A DNA stretch of 64,000 nt. Origin: a virus. A model generated the notes under the pieces. That model did no database searches. It was given only the letters and a program-made list of their open reading frames with translations, and was not told where the DNA came from. Positions 40,587-48,263 of this stretch are shown here, piece after piece. Made by a program: the position numbers and the translations under genes. The stretch covers positions 1 to 64,000 of IMG/VR virus record IMGVR_UViG_3300025941_000018. The stretch is one strand, 5' to 3'. How positions within the stretch are numbered: the stretch's first letter is position 1; the number at the start of each line of letters is the position of its first letter.

Positions 40587-42356
40587 TCAGTGCCAGCCAT
40601 TCGAAGACGAAATTCCGTCGTTTTTCTGCCAAATAACCCCATTCGTCGTGTCGATTGTGATAGCAGGCGAAACGCTGTAAACATGCCCATTCGGGTCCCC
40701 AGCCCAGCTATGCACCTGACGAATCGTCGGGTCGCTGCTGTAAAGCGGCAGCACGGCAGCCGCAGGGCCAACCACAGTGTCGGTCGTCGTGGTTTCCGAG
40801 CAATCAGCTTTGTTGATCTGGATGCTGTCCACGATCTCGCCAGCCAGATTGACCAGCTCGTACCGCAGTGAACAGGTCGTCGCGATGATGCGGCCAGCAC
40901 CGAATCCGTCGGCGTTTCGAAACTCGCTGTGGCTGTCAGCACCGCCGCTCACCGGTAGAATGGTTCGGCCTCCGAGGCCGTTCAAAATGTAGGGGATGGC
41001 ATCGACCGTCAGGCGCTCATACTGCCCAAGGTCGCCGCTGAGCACCATTGACGCGCCCCAGGTTGCGAATGGCCATTGCAGACCGACAACGCCGCCTTGA
41101 GAAGCGAACGGGCTGCGATTCAGCACGACTATTTTCCACGCCGCGGCAGACAATGCGAGCTTTGCCTGTAGCCAGTTGCCTTGAACCGAGGACGACGTGT
41201 TGCCGTCGGGCTCCAAATCATCATCACTCAGGAAGAAGAAATGCACCTTGCCAATTACCACGTCGTAGTAGCGCTCGTTCCCGGGCAGGGTGAAGAAGTC
41301 CTGGTAAGGCACCAGAGCCGCATCAGCCCAATCCACGGACCCAGGAGACGGCCAAAAGTAGTTGGTGTCTGAGCCAGAGCCGAAGGCCCCAGCGTATCCT
41401 TTCAGGAAGTCGTGATAGAACTGGCCGACATCGAGATCGTAGTCGCCACTGCCGCTGTTATTGCCGCTGGTGATGATGGCTGAAGGCGGAAACCCACGTA
41501 ACAAGGCTGCCACTTGCTGGGCATTGGTATCACCGCTGCCATAATTGCCGATATGAGCAATTGTGAGCATGGTGGCCGGCACGTCGTCAGCAATCTCGCT
41601 GAACCATCGGTTGCGCTCAATGCCGCTCTCGTGAGTCGGCCGTAGTTTGGTTTCCTCGTTGCACTGCCACATGAGGTCCGCGAGTGCCTGGTCAAAGCCA
41701 CCAGTCCCCGGAGGGTCGCCCATCTTGTAGCGCCTGGCATCCGCAGCGTCTCCGTAATCGCGCTCGTGCCCATGCTGATAATACATCTTCAACGCCTTCT
41801 TGTAGTCCTGGGCGTCGTTTACTGGGTCGTCGTCAGTCCACTCGGCCTTGATGCCTTCCCACTCGATGACCACGACCTCGTTGCTCTGAATCCAGGGCGC
41901 GATGTAAATGTTGCCGTCGTGAACGCACCACACACCGGCCCGCGCGCGACCGCATAGACTGTCGTTGGTGGCGTCCGCGTAGGCGAAACCGAATGGCAAG
42001 CGTTGGGGCAGTCCGGATGCCGCTGGGCTGACGAAAAGGTTGCGTGCCCAATCCTCGGGGACGGGCCAAAGAGTTTGGCGCAGGAACACAGGATCACACC
42101 ACTGCTTGTTCGCCAGCGTGTAAACCCTCTTGATAATCCCACGCGGCGCCCGCACAACCGTCATCCCGCACTTGTAGTTCGTCTTACAGAACTCGACCAC
42201 GTTGACGTTGCGGTCCTGCTCGCACTTGACCCACTTGGCGATCTCCGCGGCGCCCTCTTGAAAAATCTGGTTGTGGGCATCGACAAGATTCTCCGCTTGG
42301 CCTGATGGGAAGCACTGAGCAATGATCTCGGCGCGAAGTTCGGAGTAGGTTTTCAC
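40587..42356 (-). CDS. Tail adaptor fused to inactive metallophosphoesterase fold
   Basis: A 589-residue protein. Residues 1-230 resemble the head-tail adaptor (tail-tubular-A-like) of short-tailed phages. Residues about 260-475 follow a bacterial metallophosphoesterase fold closely (YYDVVIGKVHFFFL, NWLQAKLALSAAAWKIVVL, QWPFATWGA), but the metal-ligand blocks differ: GNYG for GDYG, GNNS for GDNN, GSVDW for GNHDW, NRSPFAS for HHPPYSS, GDLGQYER for GHDHxYER. So the domain is probably structural or sugar-binding rather than catalytic (inference). Confidence 0.8.
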   Translation of the reverse strand: MKTYSELRAEIIAQCFPSGQAENLVDAHNQIFQEGAAEIAKWVKCEQDRNVNVVEFCKTNYKCGMTVVRAPRGIIKRVYTLANKQWCDPVFLRQTLWPVPEDWARNLFVSPAASGLPQRLPFGFAYADATNDSLCGRARAGVWCVHDGNIYIAPWIQSNEVVVIEWEGIKAEWTDDDPVNDAQDYKKALKMYYQHGHERDYGDAADARRYKMGDPPGTGGFDQALADLMWQCNEETKLRPTHESGIERNRWFSEIADDVPATMLTIAHIGNYGSGDTNAQQVAALLRGFPPSAIITSGNNSGSGDYDLDVGQFYHDFLKGYAGAFGSGSDTNYFWPSPGSVDWADAALVPYQDFFTLPGNERYYDVVIGKVHFFFLSDDDLEPDGNTSSSVQGNWLQAKLALSAAAWKIVVLNRSPFASQGGVVGLQWPFATWGASMVLSGDLGQYERLTVDAIPYILNGLGGRTILPVSGGADSHSEFRNADGFGAGRIIATTCSLRYELVNLAGEIVDSIQINKADCSETTTTDTVVGPAAAVLPLYSSDPTIRQVHSWAGDPNGHVYSVSPAITIDTTNGVIWQKNDGISSSNGWH

Positions 42357-42556
42357 TTCGGAAATGCAGCGATGCGCTCGCCGAGGATGTCTGAGTAAGT
42401 GCCCATTGCCTCAAGTTGCCGCTCAAGCCGATCCCGCTCAGAAGCGTCGAGCGAGTGGTAAACCGCTCCGCCGGTAAAACTCCGAAGCTTCTGGCATCTG
42501 TCGTCCAGTTGCTCCTTCTCGGCTATAACTCGTTCCTGGTATGCAAACATAATCAT
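42353..42556 (-). CDS. Small conserved phage protein
   Basis: A 67-residue helical protein: AYQERVIAEKEQLDDRCQKLRSF...RLERQLEAMGTYSDILGERIAAF, a pattern I recall from many phages (an early or regulatory small protein, unknown role). Overlaps the tail-adaptor gene by 4 bp. Confidence 0.8.
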   Translation of the reverse strand: MIMFAYQERVIAEKEQLDDRCQKLRSFTGGAVYHSLDASERDRLERQLEAMGTYSDILGERIAAFPK

Positions 42557-43065
42557 TCTCCTGCCGGTGGAACCGCCAACCCATCCTTCGTGAAACTTGC
42601 CAGCTTCGACTTACGCTTGCCGACCGTCGGTTTGAACTCGGCTTTCTCACCAGTGGCAGGCGGCGGGTCGTTCACCCGAACCTGTTGCGAGACTGGCGCG
42701 GGCGTATCAGGACCACTAACCCCCACCACAGCAGCGACTCTTTCGCTTCCCAGCGCCTGGACTGGCGACAGTGACTTTAACGCTCCCTTGCCCATCTCCT
42801 CTCTCCAAAGCGGCTTTGATGCTCCCGACGGATTCTCTTTTTTTTTGTCAATCCATTCGGTCTTGAACTCTTCGGCGCTGACTTCAGTCACACCTGAGCG
42901 GCCCTCTCTAATGCACGCCTCTAGTTCAGCTTGAACTTGCGGATTATCGTGCGCAAACCAGCCGACCAGATTGTCCAGCGTCGGAAACTTGATTCTTCCA
43001 ACCGTCGGGCAAAGGACATCATTCGAGGGACCCAGCTTTTTGAAATAGCGCATTGCCATGGGCAA
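42553..43065 (-). CDS. Virion-module protein, unknown
   Basis: A 170-residue protein with a folded N-terminal half and a disordered, Lys/Pro-rich C-terminus. It starts MPMAMRYFKKLG; Met3 is an alternative start. It lies at the beginning of the tail-module run, 30 bp after a strong minus-strand terminator. No family is recognised. Confidence 0.55.
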   Translation of the reverse strand: MPMAMRYFKKLGPSNDVLCPTVGRIKFPTLDNLVGWFAHDNPQVQAELEACIREGRSGVTEVSAEEFKTEWIDKKKENPSGASKPLWREEMGKGALKSLSPVQALGSERVAAVVGVSGPDTPAPVSQQVRVNDPPPATGEKAEFKPTVGKRKSKLASFTKDGLAVPPAGE

Positions 43066-43094
43066 CCTTTAGACCTTCCTCTATCCACCGTCAA

Positions 43095-43131
43095 ATGAAA
43101 AACCGGCGCCCCTTTATGCGAGAGGCGCCGG
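43095..43131 (-). terminator. Strong intrinsic terminator
   Basis: A perfect 8-bp stem CCGGCGCC/GGCGCCGG (13-nt loop) followed on the minus strand by TTTTTCATTT. It would end transcripts from the HNH gene at 43168, so the tail module beginning at 43065 must be transcribed from its own promoter or by read-through. Confidence 0.8.
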
Positions 43132-43167
43132 AACCGACCTCAGTTCACCCCAACCATTCAGTTTTGG

Positions 43168-43980
43168 TTACGCGATCTGGGGAGGGTTGGCAAGGGGGAT
43201 TGTGGCGCCTTTTGACAGATTATCAAATTCCCAAAGGGGCTGGATATTAGAGAAATGAAAGCAAATTTTCTGCTGCTCTGGGTCCGTCAGATCAAAAGAA
43301 CTACATGGTCGCTTATGATCCAGATGGATTTTCCCGCTCATTATTCCCTCCATGCTCATGCCCTCGGTAAATTGCGATTCAAGGTGGGCGATGAGTTCTG
43401 GAATGGTACAGCCAATCAGTTCCATGGTTTTCTTTGCTTTCTTGGCCCGACCTCGGAGCGCGTGCCAGAGACGCGAACGAAGTCGGTTGCCGATATTGTA
43501 CTGCGGATCGGTTTGCCTTTTGTGGCGTTGCCAGAGCTTGATGTATTCACGGTCGCGATCAGCGGTGATGTGCTTCCGTGCTTTTATCCGATCGTACTGC
43601 TTCTGTTTGTTGCGCATGAAATAGTCCATGCCTCGCTTTTTGCACTCGGCGTTGTAGAAAAGGTCTCCGTAGTACTTGTCGTTGCGCTGCTTTATTCTCC
43701 TCTCCCTAATTTTCGGCTGCATGTTTTCAGCCCTCATCTTGGCGAGCACGTCTGGGTCGCTCATCCTGCGGTGGATGTACTGAATGTTCCAAAATTTCTC
43801 CCGATTGAGCAGGAGTATCCAGACGTATAACCGGGAGTTTTTATTACATAGAATTGCGGGCCAAAGCGGCGACACGTCTATAAAATCCACGGCGTCTGCG
43901 CGTTTGTTTTTCCTCCATGCTCGAACGATGGGCGACCAATCAACGGGTTCCGAATTTGGCTTTCTTAATGGGTGCGACAT
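43168..43980 (-). CDS. HNH-family endonuclease
   Basis: A 270-residue protein from the ATG at 43980 (an in-frame TTG extends to 44034). A basic helical N-terminal domain is followed by an HNH-type core: IGCTIPELIAHLESQF, GKIHLDHKRPCSSFDL (histidine ligand), then FSNIQPLWEFDNLSKG. This pattern is a known free-standing phage homing type. It interrupts the capsid-tail region. Confidence 0.85.
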   Translation of the reverse strand: MSHPLRKPNSEPVDWSPIVRAWRKNKRADAVDFIDVSPLWPAILCNKNSRLYVWILLLNREKFWNIQYIHRRMSDPDVLAKMRAENMQPKIRERRIKQRNDKYYGDLFYNAECKKRGMDYFMRNKQKQYDRIKARKHITADRDREYIKLWQRHKRQTDPQYNIGNRLRSRLWHALRGRAKKAKKTMELIGCTIPELIAHLESQFTEGMSMEGIMSGKIHLDHKRPCSSFDLTDPEQQKICFHFSNIQPLWEFDNLSKGATIPLANPPQIA

Positions 43981-44126
43981 AAGTTTTTGAAGCGCCCCGT
44001 GATGCGTGTCGCACCTTGCAGCAGGGAGCCGCAAGCACGTAACACGGAGCGAAGTTGTTCGGTGACGAATTCATTCGGGTGCGAACCGAGGGAAAAATAA
44101 TGGCCGCCATCTCGAACAAACGCAAC

Positions 44127-44154
44127 AAAAAACCCTCGCCAATTACGGCGAGGG
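44127..44154 (-). terminator. Intrinsic terminator after capsid gene
   Basis: CCCTCGCC/GGCGAGGG, an 8-bp stem with a 6-nt loop, followed on the minus strand by GTTTTTTGTTGCG. It lies 21 bp past the capsid-gene stop and should end most capsid transcripts. Confidence 0.85.
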
Positions 44155-44175
44155 TGTGAATAGTTTGGTTTGAAC

Positions 44176-46128
44176 TTAGACCAAAGAACTCAGCGCAGTG
44201 AATGCAACCGAGAGTCCGATTAGTAGCCAGCCTAATCCGGCGTAAAGGTTACTATAAGATGGGTTCAAACTGCGCCCTGAAGTTGAAGGCACCACGTCTG
44301 CGATCCCCAGAATCGCCAGCGAATTTGCGGGGCATTCCACAATGGCCGTTTTTGTGACGCTAGTAAGCGTGATCTCCTGCGTCACATTCTCCATCGTGCA
44401 AGCAAATGTCGGGTCGAGCCTTGCGAGGTTTTCGAGTTCGCCGAGCGTGCGATTCTTCCGGTTGCTGTCGATCATGCCGGGATAGATCGTGCCGCCTTTA
44501 GGTCCAGGCTGGCCGATGTCGAGCACCAGCATCATACGACCTTGCGAACTGATATTCTCCGTCGAGAACGCGTTGAACCAGTCGTCGAAGTATTCGTGCG
44601 TGATGATGTTGATCGTCACACCCTGCGGGAACTTCGGCTGGAAGCTGGTCCAGTGGAAGCCGAGTTCGTTCTTGCCGGTCTCGATGTTGAGCCGAACGAT
44701 GTCGCCGTATTCGAGCTTCATGTAGTTCACAAAAGCGGTTTCGAACAGCGCGGCCATGCGCGAGTCCGTGTAAACGTCGATGGAGTCCGAGTTGCGGCCC
44801 TGGCTCTTGCGAGCACGCATGATGTTGTAAATCTCGTCGAAGAACTCGTAGAGATTGAGCGCGTTGTTTTGCAGGTCGCGAACACGGTCGCAGGCTCGTA
44901 ACTGCTCGATGACGCCGATTTGATACGCCTCGTAGGCGACCAGCTTGCCGCCGGTGCCGGGGTCGATCTGCGAGCCGGTAACGGTCAGGATCTGGCGCAG
45001 GGATTGCCAGAGCGCCATCGTCTGGTTCGAGGACACAGCCTTACCCCAGAAGAACGCATTGACCTGCTCATTCTGGAACTGCATTTCATCCTGGCGATTG
45101 CGTTCGGCCATCGGGAGGTCCCCGAGTTGACGCCAGGCTTCGTTGGACTCCATCAGGCGGGCGAACACTTTCTTATATTCCGAATCCACGCAGCGGGAGC
45201 GGCGGACGGTTTCGATCCAGAACGGAATGCGTTTGCGAGGGTCGAGCGTTGGCCGGTTATGGCACCAGCTTTCGAAGTCGTTCGCAAATGCGCCGGTCTT
45301 GATCAGCACGCCCGAAGTAGGCGCGGTGTCGAAGGGAGTCGCGCTGCCAGAGTTTTGGCTGGTGATCAGCACGTCAACGTAGGACGAGTCAGCGGCGGCC
45401 GCCGATGCCAATACTTTCCACTGGCCTTGAGTGCCGACACCACTGCCGGCGCGGCCAAAGATTTGCACGCGATCGCGGTCAACGAACCAGTTGGCATCGA
45501 GGTCAACTCCGTAGCGGCTGACAACTCGGACGACGCGGTCGCCAGCGGCGCCCAATGCCTTCTGTGCGGTCGTTAGCGGCCCGGTAACCAAGGCGGTGTA
45601 CGCGGAATTCGCCTGACCTTGAGTGATGGCCCAGAAATCGACGTTGATGACGCTGTCCTGCCGAGCGAGCACGAATGGCTGCAACAGCGAAGGCCCGCGG
45701 TCGAGCTTGGTCGTGTTGATGAGCGACTTCATGTTGCGCGCACTGGACATGATCCAGTCATACACGCCATTGGTCTTCACGCCGCACGCCTGCATTTCAA
45801 ACGCGGTTCTCCACCAGGCATCCATATCGGCGTATAAGCCACCGGGACGGAATAGGGTGTCGAGGTCAGCGGGCGTCAGGTGGGCGACCGTAGCGCGAGT
45901 CACGGTGCCGCAGGTATCGTAGTTGTTTCCAACCACGACTTGGCACGGGGTACTCTTGAAGCGCGTGGCGAGTGCGGTAACAGCCATCGTGACGCCTTTG
46001 ACGGGCGTCAGCAGCTTGGCGAGGAATAAGCCGGCAACTCCCCAAGCGGGATTGTCGAGCGTGAAAGCGGCTGCGGCGAGAACCAGCAGCGCGCTGAGGA
46101 TAAGTAGCGGTCGTAATGTTCGTTTCAT
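44176..46128 (-). CDS. Major capsid protein candidate with hydrophobic ends
   Basis: A 650-residue protein. Its place after portal and scaffold genes and before a strong terminator is that of the major capsid gene. Residues 2-24 (RTLRPLLILSALLVLAAAAF) read like a signal peptide or membrane anchor, and the last 22 residues form another hydrophobic stretch. The middle has no enzymatic motif. Possible explanations: the ends are removed during maturation, or this is a membrane-linked structural protein and the shell protein lies elsewhere. I favour the capsid on position. Confidence 0.7.
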   Translation of the reverse strand: MKRTLRPLLILSALLVLAAAAFTLDNPAWGVAGLFLAKLLTPVKGVTMAVTALATRFKSTPCQVVVGNNYDTCGTVTRATVAHLTPADLDTLFRPGGLYADMDAWWRTAFEMQACGVKTNGVYDWIMSSARNMKSLINTTKLDRGPSLLQPFVLARQDSVINVDFWAITQGQANSAYTALVTGPLTTAQKALGAAGDRVVRVVSRYGVDLDANWFVDRDRVQIFGRAGSGVGTQGQWKVLASAAAADSSYVDVLITSQNSGSATPFDTAPTSGVLIKTGAFANDFESWCHNRPTLDPRKRIPFWIETVRRSRCVDSEYKKVFARLMESNEAWRQLGDLPMAERNRQDEMQFQNEQVNAFFWGKAVSSNQTMALWQSLRQILTVTGSQIDPGTGGKLVAYEAYQIGVIEQLRACDRVRDLQNNALNLYEFFDEIYNIMRARKSQGRNSDSIDVYTDSRMAALFETAFVNYMKLEYGDIVRLNIETGKNELGFHWTSFQPKFPQGVTINIITHEYFDDWFNAFSTENISSQGRMMLVLDIGQPGPKGGTIYPGMIDSNRKNRTLGELENLARLDPTFACTMENVTQEITLTSVTKTAIVECPANSLAILGIADVVPSTSGRSLNPSYSNLYAGLGWLLIGLSVAFTALSSLV

Positions 46129-46175
46129 CTTGTTGCGTTTTGCCGGCGCGACATGCGCTCGACTTACGCAACAAG
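46129..46175 (-). promoter_or_regulatory. Leader hairpin abutting capsid start
   Basis: On the minus strand, CTTGTTGCG (46175-46167) pairs perfectly with CGCAACAAG (46137-46129), the latter ending at the base before the ATG. A GCGC/GCGC inner pairing can extend it. No Shine-Dalgarno is seen, so the stem occupies the place where one would be expected. It looks like a translational control or RNA-processing element for the most abundant virion protein. Confidence 0.5.
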
Positions 46176-46177
46176 AA

Positions 46178-47668
46178 TCACTTAAACATCACGTCAATGA
46201 TCTGCTGCTGCGTGGTTTTCGCCGGGGTAGGACCATTATTTGCCGTAGTCACGATGTCGGACGCTGAGGCAACTGAGGGCGAACGCGGTTTTCCCGCTGG
46301 CGTTGGGGCAATTGGCGCGGCTGGACGCGCAACTTGCGTGCCCGGTCGGACGCCATTTGTGGGTGGGGCCTCGGGTTTATACTTCCTTTTAGCCAGCGCA
46401 TCGGTTTGTTGGATGAGATTTCGTGCCTTTTTCCCGTAATCGTCGGTAATAAGGTCCACCACATTGTCGATTGTCAGCGTCCAGTGGCGGGCATCGTATT
46501 CCTGAAGCTTGCGTTGCTGCTCCTGGCCGGTCGAGGTATCGCGGATCTGTTTGAAGTCTTTGGCCTTCTGCTCAAGGCTCACCCATTGCCGCCCATTGAC
46601 GTTCTGCACTTCTGCCGGGGCCTGCCGCAACTGATTCTCAGCCTCCCACCGATAGCCGTCGATGATTGCGTGGATCTGATTCTTGTCCGGTTGAAGCTTG
46701 AACGGGTAATTGCCATTGGCATCGCGCACTGTGGATTTTTCCAACTCGCGAAGGATAGGGTCAATCTCGGCCGCAGTCGCGTCGAGGACGGTTGCGGCGA
46801 TAGCGTCGGCCTCGTGAACCTTCTCGACTGCTTCGGTGCTCAGGTTGGGATTCTTGCCGTCTGCCGCGGTGACCAGCGCTACCAGTTCGGGCGCGGCCAC
46901 AGCCACAAGCTTGAGAATTCCCCTGGCAACGTTCATTTCGATGCTCGGGCGCGCCGATTCTAAGGCTTTTTCGGCATCCATCATGTCAATGCGGGGCTTC
47001 ACCTTCTCGGCAAACCGCTGCTCGACGCGCTGCTCGACCTTCATGTCAATCAGCCCGTTTTCGATGGTCTCCTTGTCCACCGGGATCGGATTCGAAGCAA
47101 ACCAGTCCGCGTGCTCGTCAGCTGATGGGTCCCATGTCTTGTCGGGATTTTCCTTCTCCCATTTGTCCTGGTAATCGTAAACAGACTTCACGTAATCGAG
47201 GAAAGCTTTAGCCTTGCCGCTGAACTTCGCGGGGTCCTGCTTCTCCAAAAATTGCAGCACTGCGTATTCCTGGGCATCGGAAGCGCTCATTTCGAACGTC
47301 ACCATGGTTGGCTCTGGCGTGGCAGGGGCGGCGGCAGGTTCCGGTCTCCGCATGGCCTCCGCAGTCTCGCGCGCCGTGCGCGTAATCAGGTCCTGGGCGT
47401 CGAACGGGCGTGCCTGCGGCTCAGGCTCTGGTTCTGGCTCAGGTTCGGCTTGCGGCTGCGGCTCAGGGGCGGCAGCGGGCTCTACGGGCGCAATGGCGGC
47501 GGGTTCCGGCTGCGGCTCAGGCTCTGGCGCGGGGTCGCCGAATAACGAATCAACGGCCACTTTGGCCGCTGCCTTTAGTTCCTCGGCATTAGGCACGTCT
47601 TTTGGGTCGGGTTCGGCAGGGGGAGCAGGCTTCACAATCGGCGCTGCTTTAACGAAGTTTATCGGCAT
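46178..47668 (-). CDS. Scaffold-like protein
   Basis: A 496-residue protein from the ATG at 47668 (MPINFVKAAPIVK; an in-frame start lies 21 nt earlier). A Pro/Glu-rich low-complexity N-terminus (residues 15-100), charged helices and a Lys/Arg-rich C-terminus ending QQQIIDVMFK are typical of scaffolding proteins made just upstream of the capsid gene. No protease motif is seen. Confidence 0.75.
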   Translation of the reverse strand: MPINFVKAAPIVKPAPPAEPDPKDVPNAEELKAAAKVAVDSLFGDPAPEPEPQPEPAAIAPVEPAAAPEPQPQAEPEPEPEPEPQARPFDAQDLITRTARETAEAMRRPEPAAAPATPEPTMVTFEMSASDAQEYAVLQFLEKQDPAKFSGKAKAFLDYVKSVYDYQDKWEKENPDKTWDPSADEHADWFASNPIPVDKETIENGLIDMKVEQRVEQRFAEKVKPRIDMMDAEKALESARPSIEMNVARGILKLVAVAAPELVALVTAADGKNPNLSTEAVEKVHEADAIAATVLDATAAEIDPILRELEKSTVRDANGNYPFKLQPDKNQIHAIIDGYRWEAENQLRQAPAEVQNVNGRQWVSLEQKAKDFKQIRDTSTGQEQQRKLQEYDARHWTLTIDNVVDLITDDYGKKARNLIQQTDALAKRKYKPEAPPTNGVRPGTQVARPAAPIAPTPAGKPRSPSVASASDIVTTANNGPTPAKTTQQQIIDVMFK

Positions 47669-47685
47669 AAAAGTTCGGCGTTCAA

Positions 47686-48015
47686 TCAATCGGTCTTGGC
47701 TACTTCTAGCACTGGCATGGGCTGCAAGTCAACCCCTTGGAAAGAAAACGGGCCTTCGTCTGGCTGACGGTTGCCCTGTGTCGTCTGGATGAACTTGATC
47801 ATGAACTGAATCTGGCGGGCAAGTTCGCCAGCGGCTTCGGCGTCCTCTTTGTCCCCCTGCTCGTTCTTCACCAGAAGGTTTCCAGCGTCGGCGGTGAGTT
47901 GCGCTGACTGCTCGGAAAGGTATCGGAGGAAGAGGGCACAGGCTGGCAATCGTAGCCAATCCTGAAGCTGTTTAGCGCGGTCGTCCGGGTAGGCTGTGGT
48001 CTCGACTTGGATCAT
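47686..48015 (-). CDS. Small helical virion-region protein
   Basis: A 109-residue helical protein (TTAYPDDRAKQLQDWLRLPAC), overlapping the next gene by 4 bp. It lies between the portal and scaffold genes. The function is unknown. Confidence 0.65.
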   Translation of the reverse strand: MIQVETTAYPDDRAKQLQDWLRLPACALFLRYLSEQSAQLTADAGNLLVKNEQGDKEDAEAAGELARQIQFMIKFIQTTQGNRQPDEGPFSFQGVDLQPMPVLEVAKTD

Positions 48016-48263
48016 GCGCTTGTTTTAGCAACTAAGTCAGCCAGCTTTTTCTCAGCCTCGACGGGGTCCATTCTAGCCCACGGTCGGTCTTCAATTACGG
48101 CAAGGGCCTCGCAGGGGCTAAGCCCGTGGCGTTCCTCTAATCGGCGCAGTGTTTGGCTGTGGTTAAGCTGGGCTTGACGCTCATGTCCTGCTATCAGCGA
48201 CCACGGAATAGAACGCAGGACTTGCTTGTCGTGACCTTTCTGGATTGGAAAGTCGCCGATCAT
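48012..48263 (-). CDS. Conserved small phage protein
   Basis: An 83-residue protein. The pattern RSIPWSLIAGHERQAQLNHSQTLRRLEERHGLSPCEALAVIEDRPW matches a small phage family usually found near the portal or scaffold gene (R-x-x-P-x-x-x-I-x-x-HxxQAxxNHxQTLxRLxERGGLSPxE). The role is unknown. Confidence 0.85.
   Translation of the reverse strand: MIGDFPIQKGHDKQVLRSIPWSLIAGHERQAQLNHSQTLRRLEERHGLSPCEALAVIEDRPWARMDPVEAEKKLADLVAKTSA

Noticed and set aside
44920-45576. 218-codon plus-strand frame inside the capsid gene
   Set aside because: It is antisense to the strongly supported structural gene, with no domain and no RBS.
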